Source: Sphaerulina vaccinii
Lineage: Eukaryota; Ascomycota; Dothideomycetes; Mycosphaerellales; Mycosphaerellaceae
NCBI GenBank assembly: GCA_022570795.1
Contig: JAKUDP010000006.1
Span: 2,232,001 to 2,296,000 of the forward strand
Direction of reading: 5' to 3'
DNA length: 64,000 nucleotides
Each line of letters begins with the position of its first letter. Position 1 is the first letter of the stretch. A program made the translations under genes and the position numbers. Shown here in pieces: positions 32,699 through 42,905 of this stretch. Below the pieces are notes generated by a model, which saw only the letters and a program-made list of their open reading frames with translations, was not told where the DNA came from and searched no databases.

Positions 32699-34019
32699 TT
32701 ACTCGTCTGGTCCAGCAAGACCTAGAGCTTGTCTCCTCGTGGGCGCATCTGCATCAAACACTGGCTTCTCGGCCAGACTGGTAACTCTGGTTCCATGTCG
32801 TGGTTCTCTTCCTTCGTAGTCATATGAAGCATTGTGCATCGTGATGCTGCATGAATGTCAGCAGTGCTCCAGCAAGATGGCTTAACAACATACCGATTGT
32901 CCCACAAGACACTCGTGCCTGGCGTCCACTTGAAGCGCACTTGTATGTCGACATTGCCCTCGTAGACGCTATACAAGTAGTCCAAGATCGCATCACTCTC
33001 GCCCTTATCTAGGCCAACGATTCTCACAGTCATAGCACGATTGACATATAAGCTCTTCCAACCGGTTGCGGGATGCACTCTCACGATTGGATGACTGCGA
33101 TATCATTAGCCAAGGACACCTTCCTTCCTTGTTCGATACTCTGACTCACCTCCTCTCAATATACTTCGGTCCAGCATTCGGATCCTCCCTGTCCAGATAC
33201 GCATGCGCAGACCTGAAGATAGCATATTTTCCATCAACAATCTTGCGAAACCCAGGACTCAGCTTCTCATAAGCAGCGTATCCACTGGCCCAAAGAGTAT
33301 CACCTCCGACCTCCGGCACAGTATCATTATGTAGATGTGTGATACCAGCTGGCTGTCGTTCATGCACAAGATCTGTATGCCAATTTTGCGTACCAACAGG
33401 ACTACGGAAGTTCGTGGCGCGCTCTGTAGCGAAGAGATTCGGCCAGATTACTGTTGTGCCTGGCAGACCAGGGACAGAGGAGGCTTGAGGGTGGACTTCA
33501 ACTTCACCGAAGTAATGGCCTAATTCAAGTTGCTTTTGAGGACTGAGATCTTGGTCGCGGAAGAAGACGACGCTACGTTCGGCGATGAGAAGAGCGAGTT
33601 CGTCCTTCTGGTCGTTGGTGAGGTCGGCGAGTTGGAGACCGACGACCTCAGTTCCGATGTGGGCTGTCAGATGTTTGACTTCTTTGGCTGCTGAGAATAG
33701 GGCTTTCTTCTTTGGGTCTGCTCTGGTGCCTGCGTCTGTATATTCGCGGTCATAGTCTCGGATGGCGAAGACATCTTGATGATAAAGTGGAATGTTTGGT
33801 CGGTACTGTAAGTTGTCAGTTGGATCAACATGGGCAAAGCGTTTCCTCCTAGACCATGCTAGGGAAATGGCCTCTTTAGAGTCAGCATACTGGGTATCCT
33901 TTCGAAAGATCTATGCCTGCTTTCTCCAGCCTGGCTCGAGCCGGTGCTGGCAGGCCAAGCGTATCCTTTCGTGGTGCAACATAGTCTACGATCTCAGGGA
34001 AGATGGCTGAAGGCGCCAT
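32699..34019 (-). CDS. TauD/TfdA-type alpha-ketoglutarate-dependent dioxygenase (sulfonate dioxygenase-like)
   Basis: Exons 34019-33891, 33805-33150, 33094-32894 and 32846-32699 give 377 aa. The introns (85, 55 and 47 nt) start GTATGC, GTGAGT and GTATGT and end ACAG, GCAG and GCAG. Family landmarks: VVFFRDQDLSPQKQLELGHY (N-terminal core), NWHTDLVHERQPAG with the metal-binding His-x-Asp, GGDTLWASGYAAYEKLSPGF, and FKWTPGTSVLWDNR. The distal iron His is in ITMHNASYDY and the 2-oxoglutarate-binding Arg in RHGTRVT. Such enzymes use Fe(II), O2 and 2-oxoglutarate to hydroxylate taurine, other sulfonates or aryloxyacids. In yeast the homologue Jlp1 releases sulfite from sulfonates. A divergent MFS carrier starts 686 nt away, suggesting joint uptake and oxidation. 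Substrate is inference. Confidence 0.92.
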
Positions 34020-34704
34020 GTTGTGCGATGATCCAGTGCGAACACTCGGAAGACGCTATCGTGTTGCGAAGGCCGAAAATGCTTGAGTTGAATTGAATCG
34101 TGATTAGTTTTCACAAATCAGTGCTTCGCGATTGCTTCAATGCAACAGGCTTCTTCGCCGACTTATCTGACACTTCCACGTGCGGAGTCTATCTCGCACT
34201 GTCGCTTGGTAAGGCATCTGGCACAAGTCCGATCAAGCGTATTGCGTGATCTAGCTTAGGTAGCTTCTCATATGTGCCAAGCCCAGCGTTCATGCAGCGT
34301 CTGCCCAATGAACAGGAACACCGCACCAAGTCCGACGACTTCACCTTCACATGCTGCACTACTCACCTAGGATGAGCTGTCGTAATGATTGTTCCTGAGC
34401 ACGTTCATAGATAGACCTGCCTCTGTCAGCGATGTTACATCCTGTTGTGGAGGATGTACTGCAAGCGGCACGTCGGATGTAGCATATATCATCAAGAGGG
34501 TGGTCGGACTGTCGCGTGCACACCATAGTAGTAGATAGAGGATGCAGTGTGTATGGCGTGCTCTCAGACTAGTGCGGGTCGTTGATGAGACGGCAAGTCG
34601 AAATACCTCCGGTGGCTAGCGATATGATGTGGGACAATCAGCTACATGTACTGGTCTGCTCTGCCTGTTCGCTACCAACGAAAGTGGCCCAGACCTGAGA
34701 CAAC
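34020..34704. promoter_or_regulatory. Divergent promoter region between dioxygenase and MFS carrier
   Basis: No open frame of note. It separates two head-to-head genes and probably contains both promoters. I could not pick out a specific operator. Confidence 0.4.
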
Positions 34705-36532
34705 ATGACCACGGCTCCAGAGAAGCACTTTGCTGTCGAGGCCAGGTCAGCGACTGATAGCGATGTAGAGTCCAGCGGTGTGGTTTCGACACTGGGGGAG
34801 CCGATTGGGAAGACAAAAGTGCCATGGTGGGCGTATCTTTGGGACTATGAGCCAGGTCGATCGAAGGCGGAGACAGCATTCTTACGAAGGCTCGATACCA
34901 GTGTGCTGATCATCCTCTCCTTGGGCTATTTCATCAAGAAGTGAGTTTCTAGAATCTCGTGTGGGATGACTGAACTGACATTCTCTAGTCTTGATCAGAC
35001 AAATATCGCCAATGCATTCGTGTCCGGGATGAAAGAGGACCTGGCAATGAATGCGAATCAGATCAACTATGTCGATGTGGCTTGGACGACAGGCTATGTT
35101 GTGGGCCAGATCCCTTCACAAATCATCTTGACCAAAGTCCGGCCATCGATATGGATTCCCTCGTGCGAGATGGTGTGGACAATCTTGACCTTCTGTCTTG
35201 CCGCAGCAACGACCTCGACGCATGTTATCGTAATCCGGTTCTTCGTTGGGCTTTTTGAATCCATCTTTTATCCTGCTGCGTAAGTCGAGCATACACCGAA
35301 CGCGTACTCTCCATTCAGTAGCTCAGTGAGCTGGAATCCACTGCGGCGTGGTGCTCCCGAGCAGCTGCATTCCAAATAAGTTTACAATTCCAGAGACACT
35401 TGCTGACCCTTTGCTACAGGCATATGATCCTGGGTAGCTGGTACAAGCCTTCGGAACTGGCGAAGCGAGCCTGTATATTCCACGCCAGCTCTGCCATCGC
35501 TAGCATGTTCAGCGGATACCTGCAAGCTAGCGTGTACAAAGGCCTGAACGGAACTCTGGGCAAAGCAGGCTGGCAGTGGTACGCAACTCGTGTGTACAAT
35601 TCGACCTTTTCAGACAACTGCTGACTTATACACTTCTGTTTGTAGGCTGTTTATCATGGACGGAATCATCAGCGCACCAATCGCAATTACTGGCCTGTTC
35701 CTGATTCCTGATCTGCCCGAGAACTCGCGAGCGTTCTATCTCCGAAAAGACCAAATCGAATTGGCGAAGAAGCGCATGGACGATGTCGGTCGTGCTCCAC
35801 GCAAGAAGTTGGGTTGGTCTGCGTGGAAGCGCATCTTTGGCAGATGGCACGTATATCTGTTGACGATCCTGTACATCATCTTCATCAACACTGTACGTGC
35901 TCCACATGATCTTGCGATGACTTTGCTGACTTGTCCAGGGACCATCTTCGAGCATCAATCCGATGTCCTTATGGTTGAAGAGCTCTGGCTATTCTGTCGA
36001 GCTCATTAACATTATCCCAACCACACAGTCGGCTGTGCAAGCAGTATCAACCGTGACTCTGGCCATCTTCTCGGACTACTTTCGCCATCGTGCTGCATTG
36101 ATGTCTGTGTCGACCTTCTTCGGTCTCTTTTGTGCCATCATCCTCGCCATATGGAATGTGCCGAGCCGATTGAAGTGGTTCGCGTTCGAGATTTATCGAG
36201 TATCGGTGCCATATGGCCCGATCAGTATGTCGTGGGCGAAGTAAGCGGTACTTTCGAAGTCGAGTCTGAGCTGCGCTGACTACTGATACAGTGAGATCTG
36301 CGGCGGAGATGCTGAGGAACGTTCGATCGTGCTTGGGCTGATGAACAGCTTTAGTTATGCCTTCAACGCATGGCTGCCTCTATTGACCTTCCCTCAAGTC
36401 GATTCGCCAAAGTTCACACAAGGCTTCATTTACTCGGCATGTGCCTTCGTGGCCCAATTTGCGATCACATGGACTGTGTGGTGGTTCTACCATAGAGACC
36501 TGCGCAGGAAGGTTGTCTACTCAGCAGAGTAG
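34705..36532 (+). CDS. MFS transporter, anion:cation symporter family (Liz1/Soa1/Dal5-like)
   Basis: Six exons (34705-34940, 34989-35279, 35420-35578, 35646-35892, 35939-36240, 36292-36532) join in frame to 491 aa. The introns start GTGAGT, GTAAGT, GTACGC, GTACGT and GTAAGC. After a hydrophilic N-terminus with WDYEPGRSKAETAFLRRLDT, the family signature LDQTNIANAFVSGMKEDLAM follows the first helix. Others are QIPSQIILTKVRPSIW and VIRFFVGLFESIFYPAA, and then WYKPSELAKRACIFHASSAI. About 12 membrane helices are present. Head-to-head with the TauD-type dioxygenase, it may import that enzyme's substrate. Yeast Soa1 of the same family carries sulfonates and other sulfur anions. Pantothenate or another organic anion is equally possible from sequence alone. 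Confidence 0.92.
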
Positions 36533-38392
36533 AGTACCTAATCAGTCAGTTGAGAAGCTGTGCTCCGGGGAATTTCACTGCCACTATCTTACCATTCTCC
36601 TGCCAAAGCCATCGAATATGCCATGAGAGATGTGGCCATGATGTCCTGTGATAAGAGTCCTGACTTCGAGAAGGCAGATTTCAGCTTCGTGTGCAGCTTC
36701 AGACTGCTGACCAGGCTTTGTAACTTCCACTTGGCTGTTCTGTTGTCCAGACGATGATTGGCGAAGTCTTTTGGTGTGTTCTGTAGGAAGAACAGAAGAC
36801 GCCAAAGCCTCGTGTAAGAGGAGAGGAGCACGATCCGGCGCCAAGCTACCAGGATTAGAACTATCGCGGCGACGGTAAAGATAAATTGGGGAAAAATGTT
36901 CTGATTTCGCAGCATCGTCCACGAGCATCAGACCAGACCAGCAGAACACCAACATCGACTCCAGCGTGACAGGCGCCTTCGCAGCTGCACAGATCTCACC
37001 TCATTTGACGGGATCTGATCGGCCCAGATGGTCGATGGGCGATGGGCAGCATGGCTCCCATGCTTCAGCCTGCATAAAAGCACTGAACCACCAAGCTCGA
37101 GGACATGCGGCTTTTGGCTTAAGCCGTGTGTCAGAGAAGTTGTACCCTCCAGACTTTGGAACGAATGACCGAAAGCGAGCATCCTCGACAATACGAACAC
37201 GATCGAGGCATACAGCATAATCTCCACTGTTGAGTTCCTGAGTTCTGCTCGCCCGCATGACACGAAGGTAGAGTACTCAAGCAAAGGCAGCTTTCCACTC
37301 TGGAAAAGTGGCAGAGACGAGACTGCGGTACTGTACTACAGTGGCGCCCTTCTGCATCGTCTTGGCAGGTCCAGCATGTGGCAGCCATCGACATGTGGAC
37401 GCCACATTCGAGACGTCGTGTAGCTCTTTGCTGAGTCCACTCATATGGTCCGCGAGGGTCGCGCTGAATCATCATCATGTCCGCCTTTGTCAGCACGAGC
37501 AACACTTCCTGAGTGCAGGTCATATGGTACCAACCATAGCGCTCATATCGAGACAAGCCCAGTCGATATTGAAGCTTTGCCAGTTTCGCAATGCCGGGCT
37601 AAAAAGCGAGTATTCGGTACTTCGCAAGACCATCCAGATGAGGGCATTGCCAATGCTATCGTTTCAGCCAGGAGGAAAGTCATCAACGCTGTGGCTGCGT
37701 ATGTGCGGGGTATGGCGGTGTTGGTGCGGAAGGCTACGGTGAGCTTCGCGACTCAGGTGAATATGCTACTGACCCTGCTATTGCGAGTGCAAATCGCAGA
37801 GTGAGAGGGCCGCAGTGCAGTGCTCAGGCTAGGGAGAGGCCACAGCTGGAGGCAAATAATGAGGCCATCGTTGTGCTCATCGCCACGATCATGTCTAGTC
37901 TCGAAATCTATGCAAACGCGGACATCTCTATCCCGAGGGAAAGAAATGGAAGCTCTGCGAAGTGGAAACCAGAGCCTCAAAAGTGTCTCCAAGACTGGAA
38001 TGGACGATGTTTGGCGGCAATATTGCAATTTTCTGGAGTCCATGACGCAAAAGCATGCCGCTCTCGCTGGCTCAAAGAGGCAAGGGTCACCGAGGACGAG
38101 AGCGATGCTGGACGACCCCACCAGCTCCTGCCAATCAGGATGGTGCATTTGATCTGTGCTCCTGCCATTGCCTGACTACCCCGCGCCTTCCGGATTATTC
38201 CATGTTAATGCAGGGCCAGGCCAGCTTCAGAAGCTCGCTCTCCCACCAACGATGTTTCTAAGGACGGTCAGCAACAAAACCGCTCTTGCCCGCCATCACT
38301 CTCTCCTTCTCACTCACACACTACGCTCATCTGTAGCCAACCATTACCCTCAACTTTTTCCTTGTACCTCTCAGAGAAAACACACAAGCACC
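36533..38392. other. Long intergenic stretch; weak coding trace near 37.6 kb
   Basis: On the plus strand near 37590-37760 a frame reads KKRVFGTSQDHPDEGIANAI then RRKVINAVAAYVRGMAVLVR, which looks protein-like but has no supported start, partner exon or motif. The last 140 nt before the catalase-peroxidase ATG are open in the same frame and could form an N-terminal extension from 38252. Confidence 0.35.
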
Positions 38393-40630
38393 ATGGGAGA
38401 GTGCCCTATGAAGACCGCACCTGTTGGAGGTGGCGGAACACGCAACAGAGACTGGTGGCCAAACGAGCTCCGCACCAACATCCTCCGCCAGCATACTGAG
38501 CGAACGGACCCATTTGGCGGCAAGTTTGACTACGCTCAAGCTTTCAAGAGCCTCGACTATGCTGGACTCAAGAAGGATCTCAATGCCTTGATGACCGACT
38601 CGCAAGAGTGGTGGCCGGCTGATTTCGGCCATTATGGTGGTCTTTTCGTTCGAATGGCATGGCACAGTGCAGGCACATACCGTGTATTCGATGGACGAGG
38701 AGGCGGTGGCGAGGGTCAGCAGCGATTTGCTCCCCTCAACTCGTGGCCTGATAATGTGTCCCTGGACAAGGCTCGCCGTCTGCTTCTTCCAATCAAGATG
38801 AAGTATGGCAACAAGATCTCGTGGGCCGATCTTTTCCTGCTCACCGGAAACGTCGCCCTTGAGTCCATGGGCGTCAAGACCTTCGGTTTCGCTGGTGGTC
38901 GTGCAGACACATGGGAGGCTGATGAGTCCGTCTACTGGGGTGGCGAGAGCACATGGCTCGGAAACGAGGTCCGATACAAGGACGGAAAGGAGGGTCTTGC
39001 CGAGCACGGCGTTGTCGATGGTGACCAGTCGAAGAAGGGCCACAGCGACATCCACTCTCGCGACCTCGAGAAGCCGCTGGCGGCCGCTCACATGGGTCTC
39101 ATCTACGTGAACCCAGAGGGACCAGATGGTGTGCCAGACCCCCTTGCTTCTGCCCGCGACATCAAGACCACTTTCGGTCGCATGGCCATGGACCACGAGG
39201 AGACTGTCGCTCTGATTGCTGGCGGTCACGCTTTCGGCAAGACTCACGGTGCTGGTCCTTCTGAGAACTTGGGCGTCGAGCCAAACGCTGGCCCAATCGA
39301 GGCACAAGGCTTTGGCTGGGAGAACAAGTACAAGTCTGGCAAGGGTCCTGACACCATTACATCTGGTCTCGAGGTTACATGGACAAGCACACCAGTGCAA
39401 TGGAGCAACAAGTATCTCGAGTACATGTACAAGTACGACTGGGAGCTTACCAAGTCGCCAGCTGGTGCCAACCAGTGGGTGGCCAAGACTGACGATAAGA
39501 TCATTCCACACGCATACGACCCCAACGTCAAGCTGAAGCCAACCATGTTGACTTCTGATCTTGCTCTCCGATTCGACCCAGAGTTCGATGTGATCTCCCG
39601 CAAGTTCCTCGAGAACCCAGAGAAGCTTCACGATGCCTTCGCCCGCGCCTGGTTCAAGCTCCTCCACCGTGACATGGGTCCTCGTGCCCGCTGGCTCGGA
39701 CCTGAGATTCCAAAGGAGGTTTCAATCTGGGAGGACCCAATCCCAGACCCACCAGCTCAGACCATCAGCGAGCAGGACGTCGACGCCCTCAAGAAGCAGA
39801 TCCTGTCCACTGGCGTCGAGCCAACCAAGTTCATCTCCGTCGCCTTCGCCGCTGCCTCTTCTTTCCGTGGATCCGACAAGCGTGGTGGTGCCAACGGTGC
39901 TCGCATCCGTCTCGAGCCACAAAAGAGCTGGGAGGTCAACAACCCTACACAGTTGCAAGAGGTGCTCAGCACTCTCGAGAAGGTGCAGAAGGACAGCGGC
40001 AAGCAGGTCTCGATCGCAGATCTGATTGTCCTCGCTGGTAGCGCTGCTCTTGAGAAGGCTTCCGGCCTCAAGGTGCCATTCACACCAGGGCGCACTGACG
40101 CCACACAAGAGCAGACCGACGTCGAATCGTTCTCTCACCTCGAGCCACGCGTCGATGGTTTCCGCAACTACGGAAAGTCGACCTCTCGTGTCACTACCGA
40201 GCAATTCCTCGTGGACCGTGCTCACCTCCTCACACTGTCAGCACCACAGCTCACTGCTCTCATTGGTGGTCTGCGTGTCCTGAACCAGAACTACGATGGC
40301 TCAGCACACGGTGTCTTCACCAAGACTCCAGGCACGCTCACCAACGACTTCTTCAAGAACCTCCTCGATATCAACACTCAATGGAAGCCATCTGGCAACG
40401 AGATCTACGAGGGTGTCGACCGCAAGTCAGGCTCGAAGAAGTGGACTGCCACTCGTGCAGACTTGATCTTCGGATCTCACCCAGAGTTCCGTGCCATCTC
40501 CGAGGTGTATGGTGCTAACGATGGCGAGGCCAAATTTAAGCAAGACTTCGTGGATGCTTGGGTGAAGCTAGCCAACGCCGACCGATATGATCTGACTTCC
40601 GCCGCAAGTAAGTCGAAGCCTCGTCTCTAG
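38393..40630 (+). CDS. katG: Catalase-peroxidase
   Basis: A single intronless frame gives 745 aa with the family's two-domain layout. Distal haem pocket: LFVRMAWHSAGTYRV with catalytic Arg, Trp and His. The Trp-Tyr-Met cofactor is completed by Tyr in LIYVNPEGPDG and the first Met of GRMAMDHEETVALIAGGHAF. The proximal haem ligand is His in GGHAFGKTHGAGP. The degenerate C-terminal peroxidase-like domain is complete. The enzyme removes H2O2 as a catalase and oxidises donors as a peroxidase. I chose the ATG at 38393 because its context (AGCACCATGG) is near ideal and the protein then starts GECPMK like other fungal KatG. An in-frame ATG at 38252 would add a 47-residue Arg/Ser/Leu-rich extension that could act as a mitochondrial presequence. 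The C-terminus KPRL is a weak peroxisomal-like tripeptide. Codon choice is strongly C-ending, fitting high expression. Confidence 0.97.
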   Translation: MGECPMKTAPVGGGGTRNRDWWPNELRTNILRQHTERTDPFGGKFDYAQAFKSLDYAGLKKDLNALMTDSQEWWPADFGHYGGLFVRMAWHSAGTYRVFDGRGGGGEGQQRFAPLNSWPDNVSLDKARRLLLPIKMKYGNKISWADLFLLTGNVALESMGVKTFGFAGGRADTWEADESVYWGGESTWLGNEVRYKDGKEGLAEHGVVDGDQSKKGHSDIHSRDLEKPLAAAHMGLIYVNPEGPDGVPDPLASARDIKTTFGRMAMDHEETVALIAGGHAFGKTHGAGPSENLGVEPNAGPIEAQGFGWENKYKSGKGPDTITSGLEVTWTSTPVQWSNKYLEYMYKYDWELTKSPAGANQWVAKTDDKIIPHAYDPNVKLKPTMLTSDLALRFDPEFDVISRKFLENPEKLHDAFARAWFKLLHRDMGPRARWLGPEIPKEVSIWEDPIPDPPAQTISEQDVDALKKQILSTGVEPTKFISVAFAAASSFRGSDKRGGANGARIRLEPQKSWEVNNPTQLQEVLSTLEKVQKDSGKQVSIADLIVLAGSAALEKASGLKVPFTPGRTDATQEQTDVESFSHLEPRVDGFRNYGKSTSRVTTEQFLVDRAHLLTLSAPQLTALIGGLRVLNQNYDGSAHGVFTKTPGTLTNDFFKNLLDINTQWKPSGNEIYEGVDRKSGSKKWTATRADLIFGSHPEFRAISEVYGANDGEAKFKQDFVDAWVKLANADRYDLTSAASKSKPRL

Positions 40631-41539
40631 AAAGGTACGACAGTTCACGTCTATCTTCTTGGACTGCATCTCCGTTTCAGACCAGCGACTAACCCATTGC
40701 GCAGAGAAGTAGAGTGTTTCCAGGGCTCTTGGCGAAGCAGAGAAGGTTGGGAAGATTTTAGCGATTGGTGCTGAGCGACCAAAAGGTCCGGCACATGAGA
40801 TACCATGCGATATGACTCTTTTTATGTACAAAGGTGAATTCAAACTGCCTTGACTGAAGTTATCTCTCTCCGTCCACAGAACATACTACGCTGTCGCATC
40901 AGCACACAGAGCATAGAACCATCGCATCGCCGCTCGGAGACACTTTACACTCTTTGCCTGATGACTTACCATGTCGGACGACCGCAGTCACAAAGGCAAT
41001 CGCCCTAGCAACTCTGATCAAACACGCTCGTGGGAAAGACGGACTTGAGCTGCGGATGGTGCGTAGTCACTACTTTGAATAAGCAACATCTTGGGAACAT
41101 CATTAGTTCGGACTTTTGAGAATCGAAGAGCACAAATTCCGCCGATCGCCCTATGACTGTCCAAACATTACCTCGTCAACCAAAAGCGTAGAGTCTTCAA
41201 TTCAGAAGTCTGATCTGACACATTGTCGTTGTTGTCGTCGCGTCCCATGGGTTTCGGGCAACCCTAAGCAGTTACTCGAGCGGAAGTCGAATACGCTGCC
41301 CAACGTTCCACTAGTCACCGTCAAATCGCAGGCCTGAGTTGTGCTCAAAATGGCAGACAAGCAGATAATTCTTAAAAAAGGCGTTTGCGTGGCTGTTACT
41401 GAGACTGGGTCACATATGCAGATGCTCATGATATACATCTATGTTATTACTAGATCTATGCATACACTTCTACTTATCGCCAACAGGCCATTTGTCTATC
41501 GTTTGGATCATTACTTCTCCTCCTCTTTACAATCCATGC
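40631..41539. other. Intergenic between convergent genes
   Basis: Contains the 3' regions of the catalase-peroxidase gene and the minus-strand hydrolase gene. Frames here are short and without motifs. Confidence 0.6.
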
Positions 41540-42817
41540 TTAGTGGACATTGGCACTGATAAAGTCCTGAGCATAGTGATAAGCCTCCACAGCCGAGTAA
41601 TGCAAGTTCAGTCCATGTCCAGCAATCTGTGACAAGTAGGTACCAGTCTTGTTAGTAGCCGGGTAAAGCACTGTGAAGACTGCCTGGGCAAGATTGGTAG
41701 GATAAGTGCAGTTGCCAAAGCAGAACGGCAGATCGTTGATACCGTTCACGACGGCGACTGGTCGGGTGTAATTCATCGCAGGCTTGGTGGGCGCAGACTG
41801 CGTGAAGAGCTCGCCGAAAGTCACAGAGCCCTTCATGGCTTCTGCGAGGTTGAGGATCTCTGGGTCGAACCCTGGAGCTTTTAGGAAGCCAATCTGGTTG
41901 GAGATTGCGGTGTCGGACACCAAGTAGCCCTTGGGAAGGTTGGCGAAGCGGTATGGTGCATTGGTTTGAGCAAGGGCAAGGTTGAGTCCAGTGACGAAGG
42001 TTGGGTTCGCGGAGCTGTTGGTGGAGAAGCCTGTGAGGATTGCGCCGTCTACGATGACTTCGTTAGCTGTTGTTCTCACATTCGCTGAATGGGACAAGCA
42101 CATACCAAGGTCAGTTGGGTACTGCGAAGTGATGGCTTGTGTGATGATGCTGCCGAAAGAGTGTCCAACACCCACTACTTTGGAGAAGTTGCCAAACTTG
42201 CCAGACTTCAGCTGAGTGATGAGCTGGTGAGCAATCTCAACTTCGAGGGGAGCTTGCACCACGTTGAGTGCATCAGCCTTCTCGGACTTGCCAACACCCA
42301 GTCGATCGTAGAAGAACGTGGCGTGGTTATATTGAGCTGCCACGTCCACCCAACTGTATCCTGGAGCAAAGTCCCAGTAGTATCGATCAAATCCCACACC
42401 ATGGGTCAAGATCTGAACTTGGTCTGGCTTTGTGTTGTTCGCCGGTGTGCACAGCGTAGCTGCGATCTTGTATGTTCCGTTGACAGACTGCATGCCACCC
42501 ATGATCTCTTGCATGAAAGGCGACCCGCTGGTCGCCATCTTGAGGAAGGTCTCGGTCACCTGCGACTGGTTCGTTGGAACCTCAAAGTTCTTGAATTTCA
42601 GGTTCATCATCGTGCTGGCATGGACATCGACGTAGCCTGACGAGCAGACTGCGAGGCCACCTCGAGCTGGCTGGATCGTAGCATTTTGGAAGCCGGCAGT
42701 TGTTGGTGCTTGTACACCAGCTGGAATAGCTCCACCTGGGTTTGAGGGTAGAAGATCTGAGCTGTACTGCGCAGAAGCGGTTGCCGCGAGTGCGAGAGCA
42801 GACGTCGAGTAACGCAT
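41540..42817 (-). CDS. Secreted alpha/beta-hydrolase
   Basis: Exons 42817-42106 and 42057-41540 are split by a probable 48-nt intron (GTATGT...GAAG). Its length is a multiple of three, so both spliced (409 aa) and unspliced (425 aa) forms are in frame. Residues 1-16 (MRYSTSALALAATASA) form a signal peptide. The fold is marked by ILTHGVGFDRYYWDF (oxyanion region), FFYDRLGVGKSEKAD and VVGVGHSFGSIITQA (nucleophile elbow G-x-S-x-G with catalytic Ser). The late SQIAGHGLNLHYS supplies the His. NGINDLPFCFGNCTYP probably holds the Asp and a disulphide. Several N-glycosylation sequons are present (NGT, NTS-type). An extracellular esterase or lipase-like role is likely; substrate unknown. Confidence 0.88.
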   Translation of the reverse strand: MRYSTSALALAATASAQYSSDLLPSNPGGAIPAGVQAPTTAGFQNATIQPARGGLAVCSSGYVDVHASTMMNLKFKNFEVPTNQSQVTETFLKMATSGSPFMQEIMGGMQSVNGTYKIAATLCTPANNTKPDQVQILTHGVGFDRYYWDFAPGYSWVDVAAQYNHATFFYDRLGVGKSEKADALNVVQAPLEVEIAHQLITQLKSGKFGNFSKVVGVGHSFGSIITQAITSQYPTDLGMCLSHSANVRTTANEVIVDGAILTGFSTNSSANPTFVTGLNLALAQTNAPYRFANLPKGYLVSDTAISNQIGFLKAPGFDPEILNLAEAMKGSVTFGELFTQSAPTKPAMNYTRPVAVVNGINDLPFCFGNCTYPTNLAQAVFTVLYPATNKTGTYLSQIAGHGLNLHYSAVEAYHYAQDFISANVH

Positions 42818-42894
42818 CGTGAGGTGAAGACACTAGAGTATCAATACTATGGCCTCTTGAGAAAGTACAGGACTTCGGAGCAGGGTTCTATCCA

Positions 42895-42905
42895 GATATA
42901 TATGA
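42895..42905 (-). promoter_or_regulatory. TATA-like element upstream of the secreted hydrolase
   Basis: On the minus strand the sequence reads TCATATATATC, about 80 nt upstream of the ATG, with no other strong candidate between. Confidence 0.4.

Noticed and set aside
38327..39667. A 446-codon open frame on the minus strand opposite the catalase-peroxidase gene
   Set aside because: It mirrors the highly biased, C-ending codons of katG; its translation has no motif, and long antisense frames are expected opposite such genes.
39722..40225. A second long antisense frame in the catalase-peroxidase gene
   Set aside because: Same reason: a shadow of the biased katG codons.
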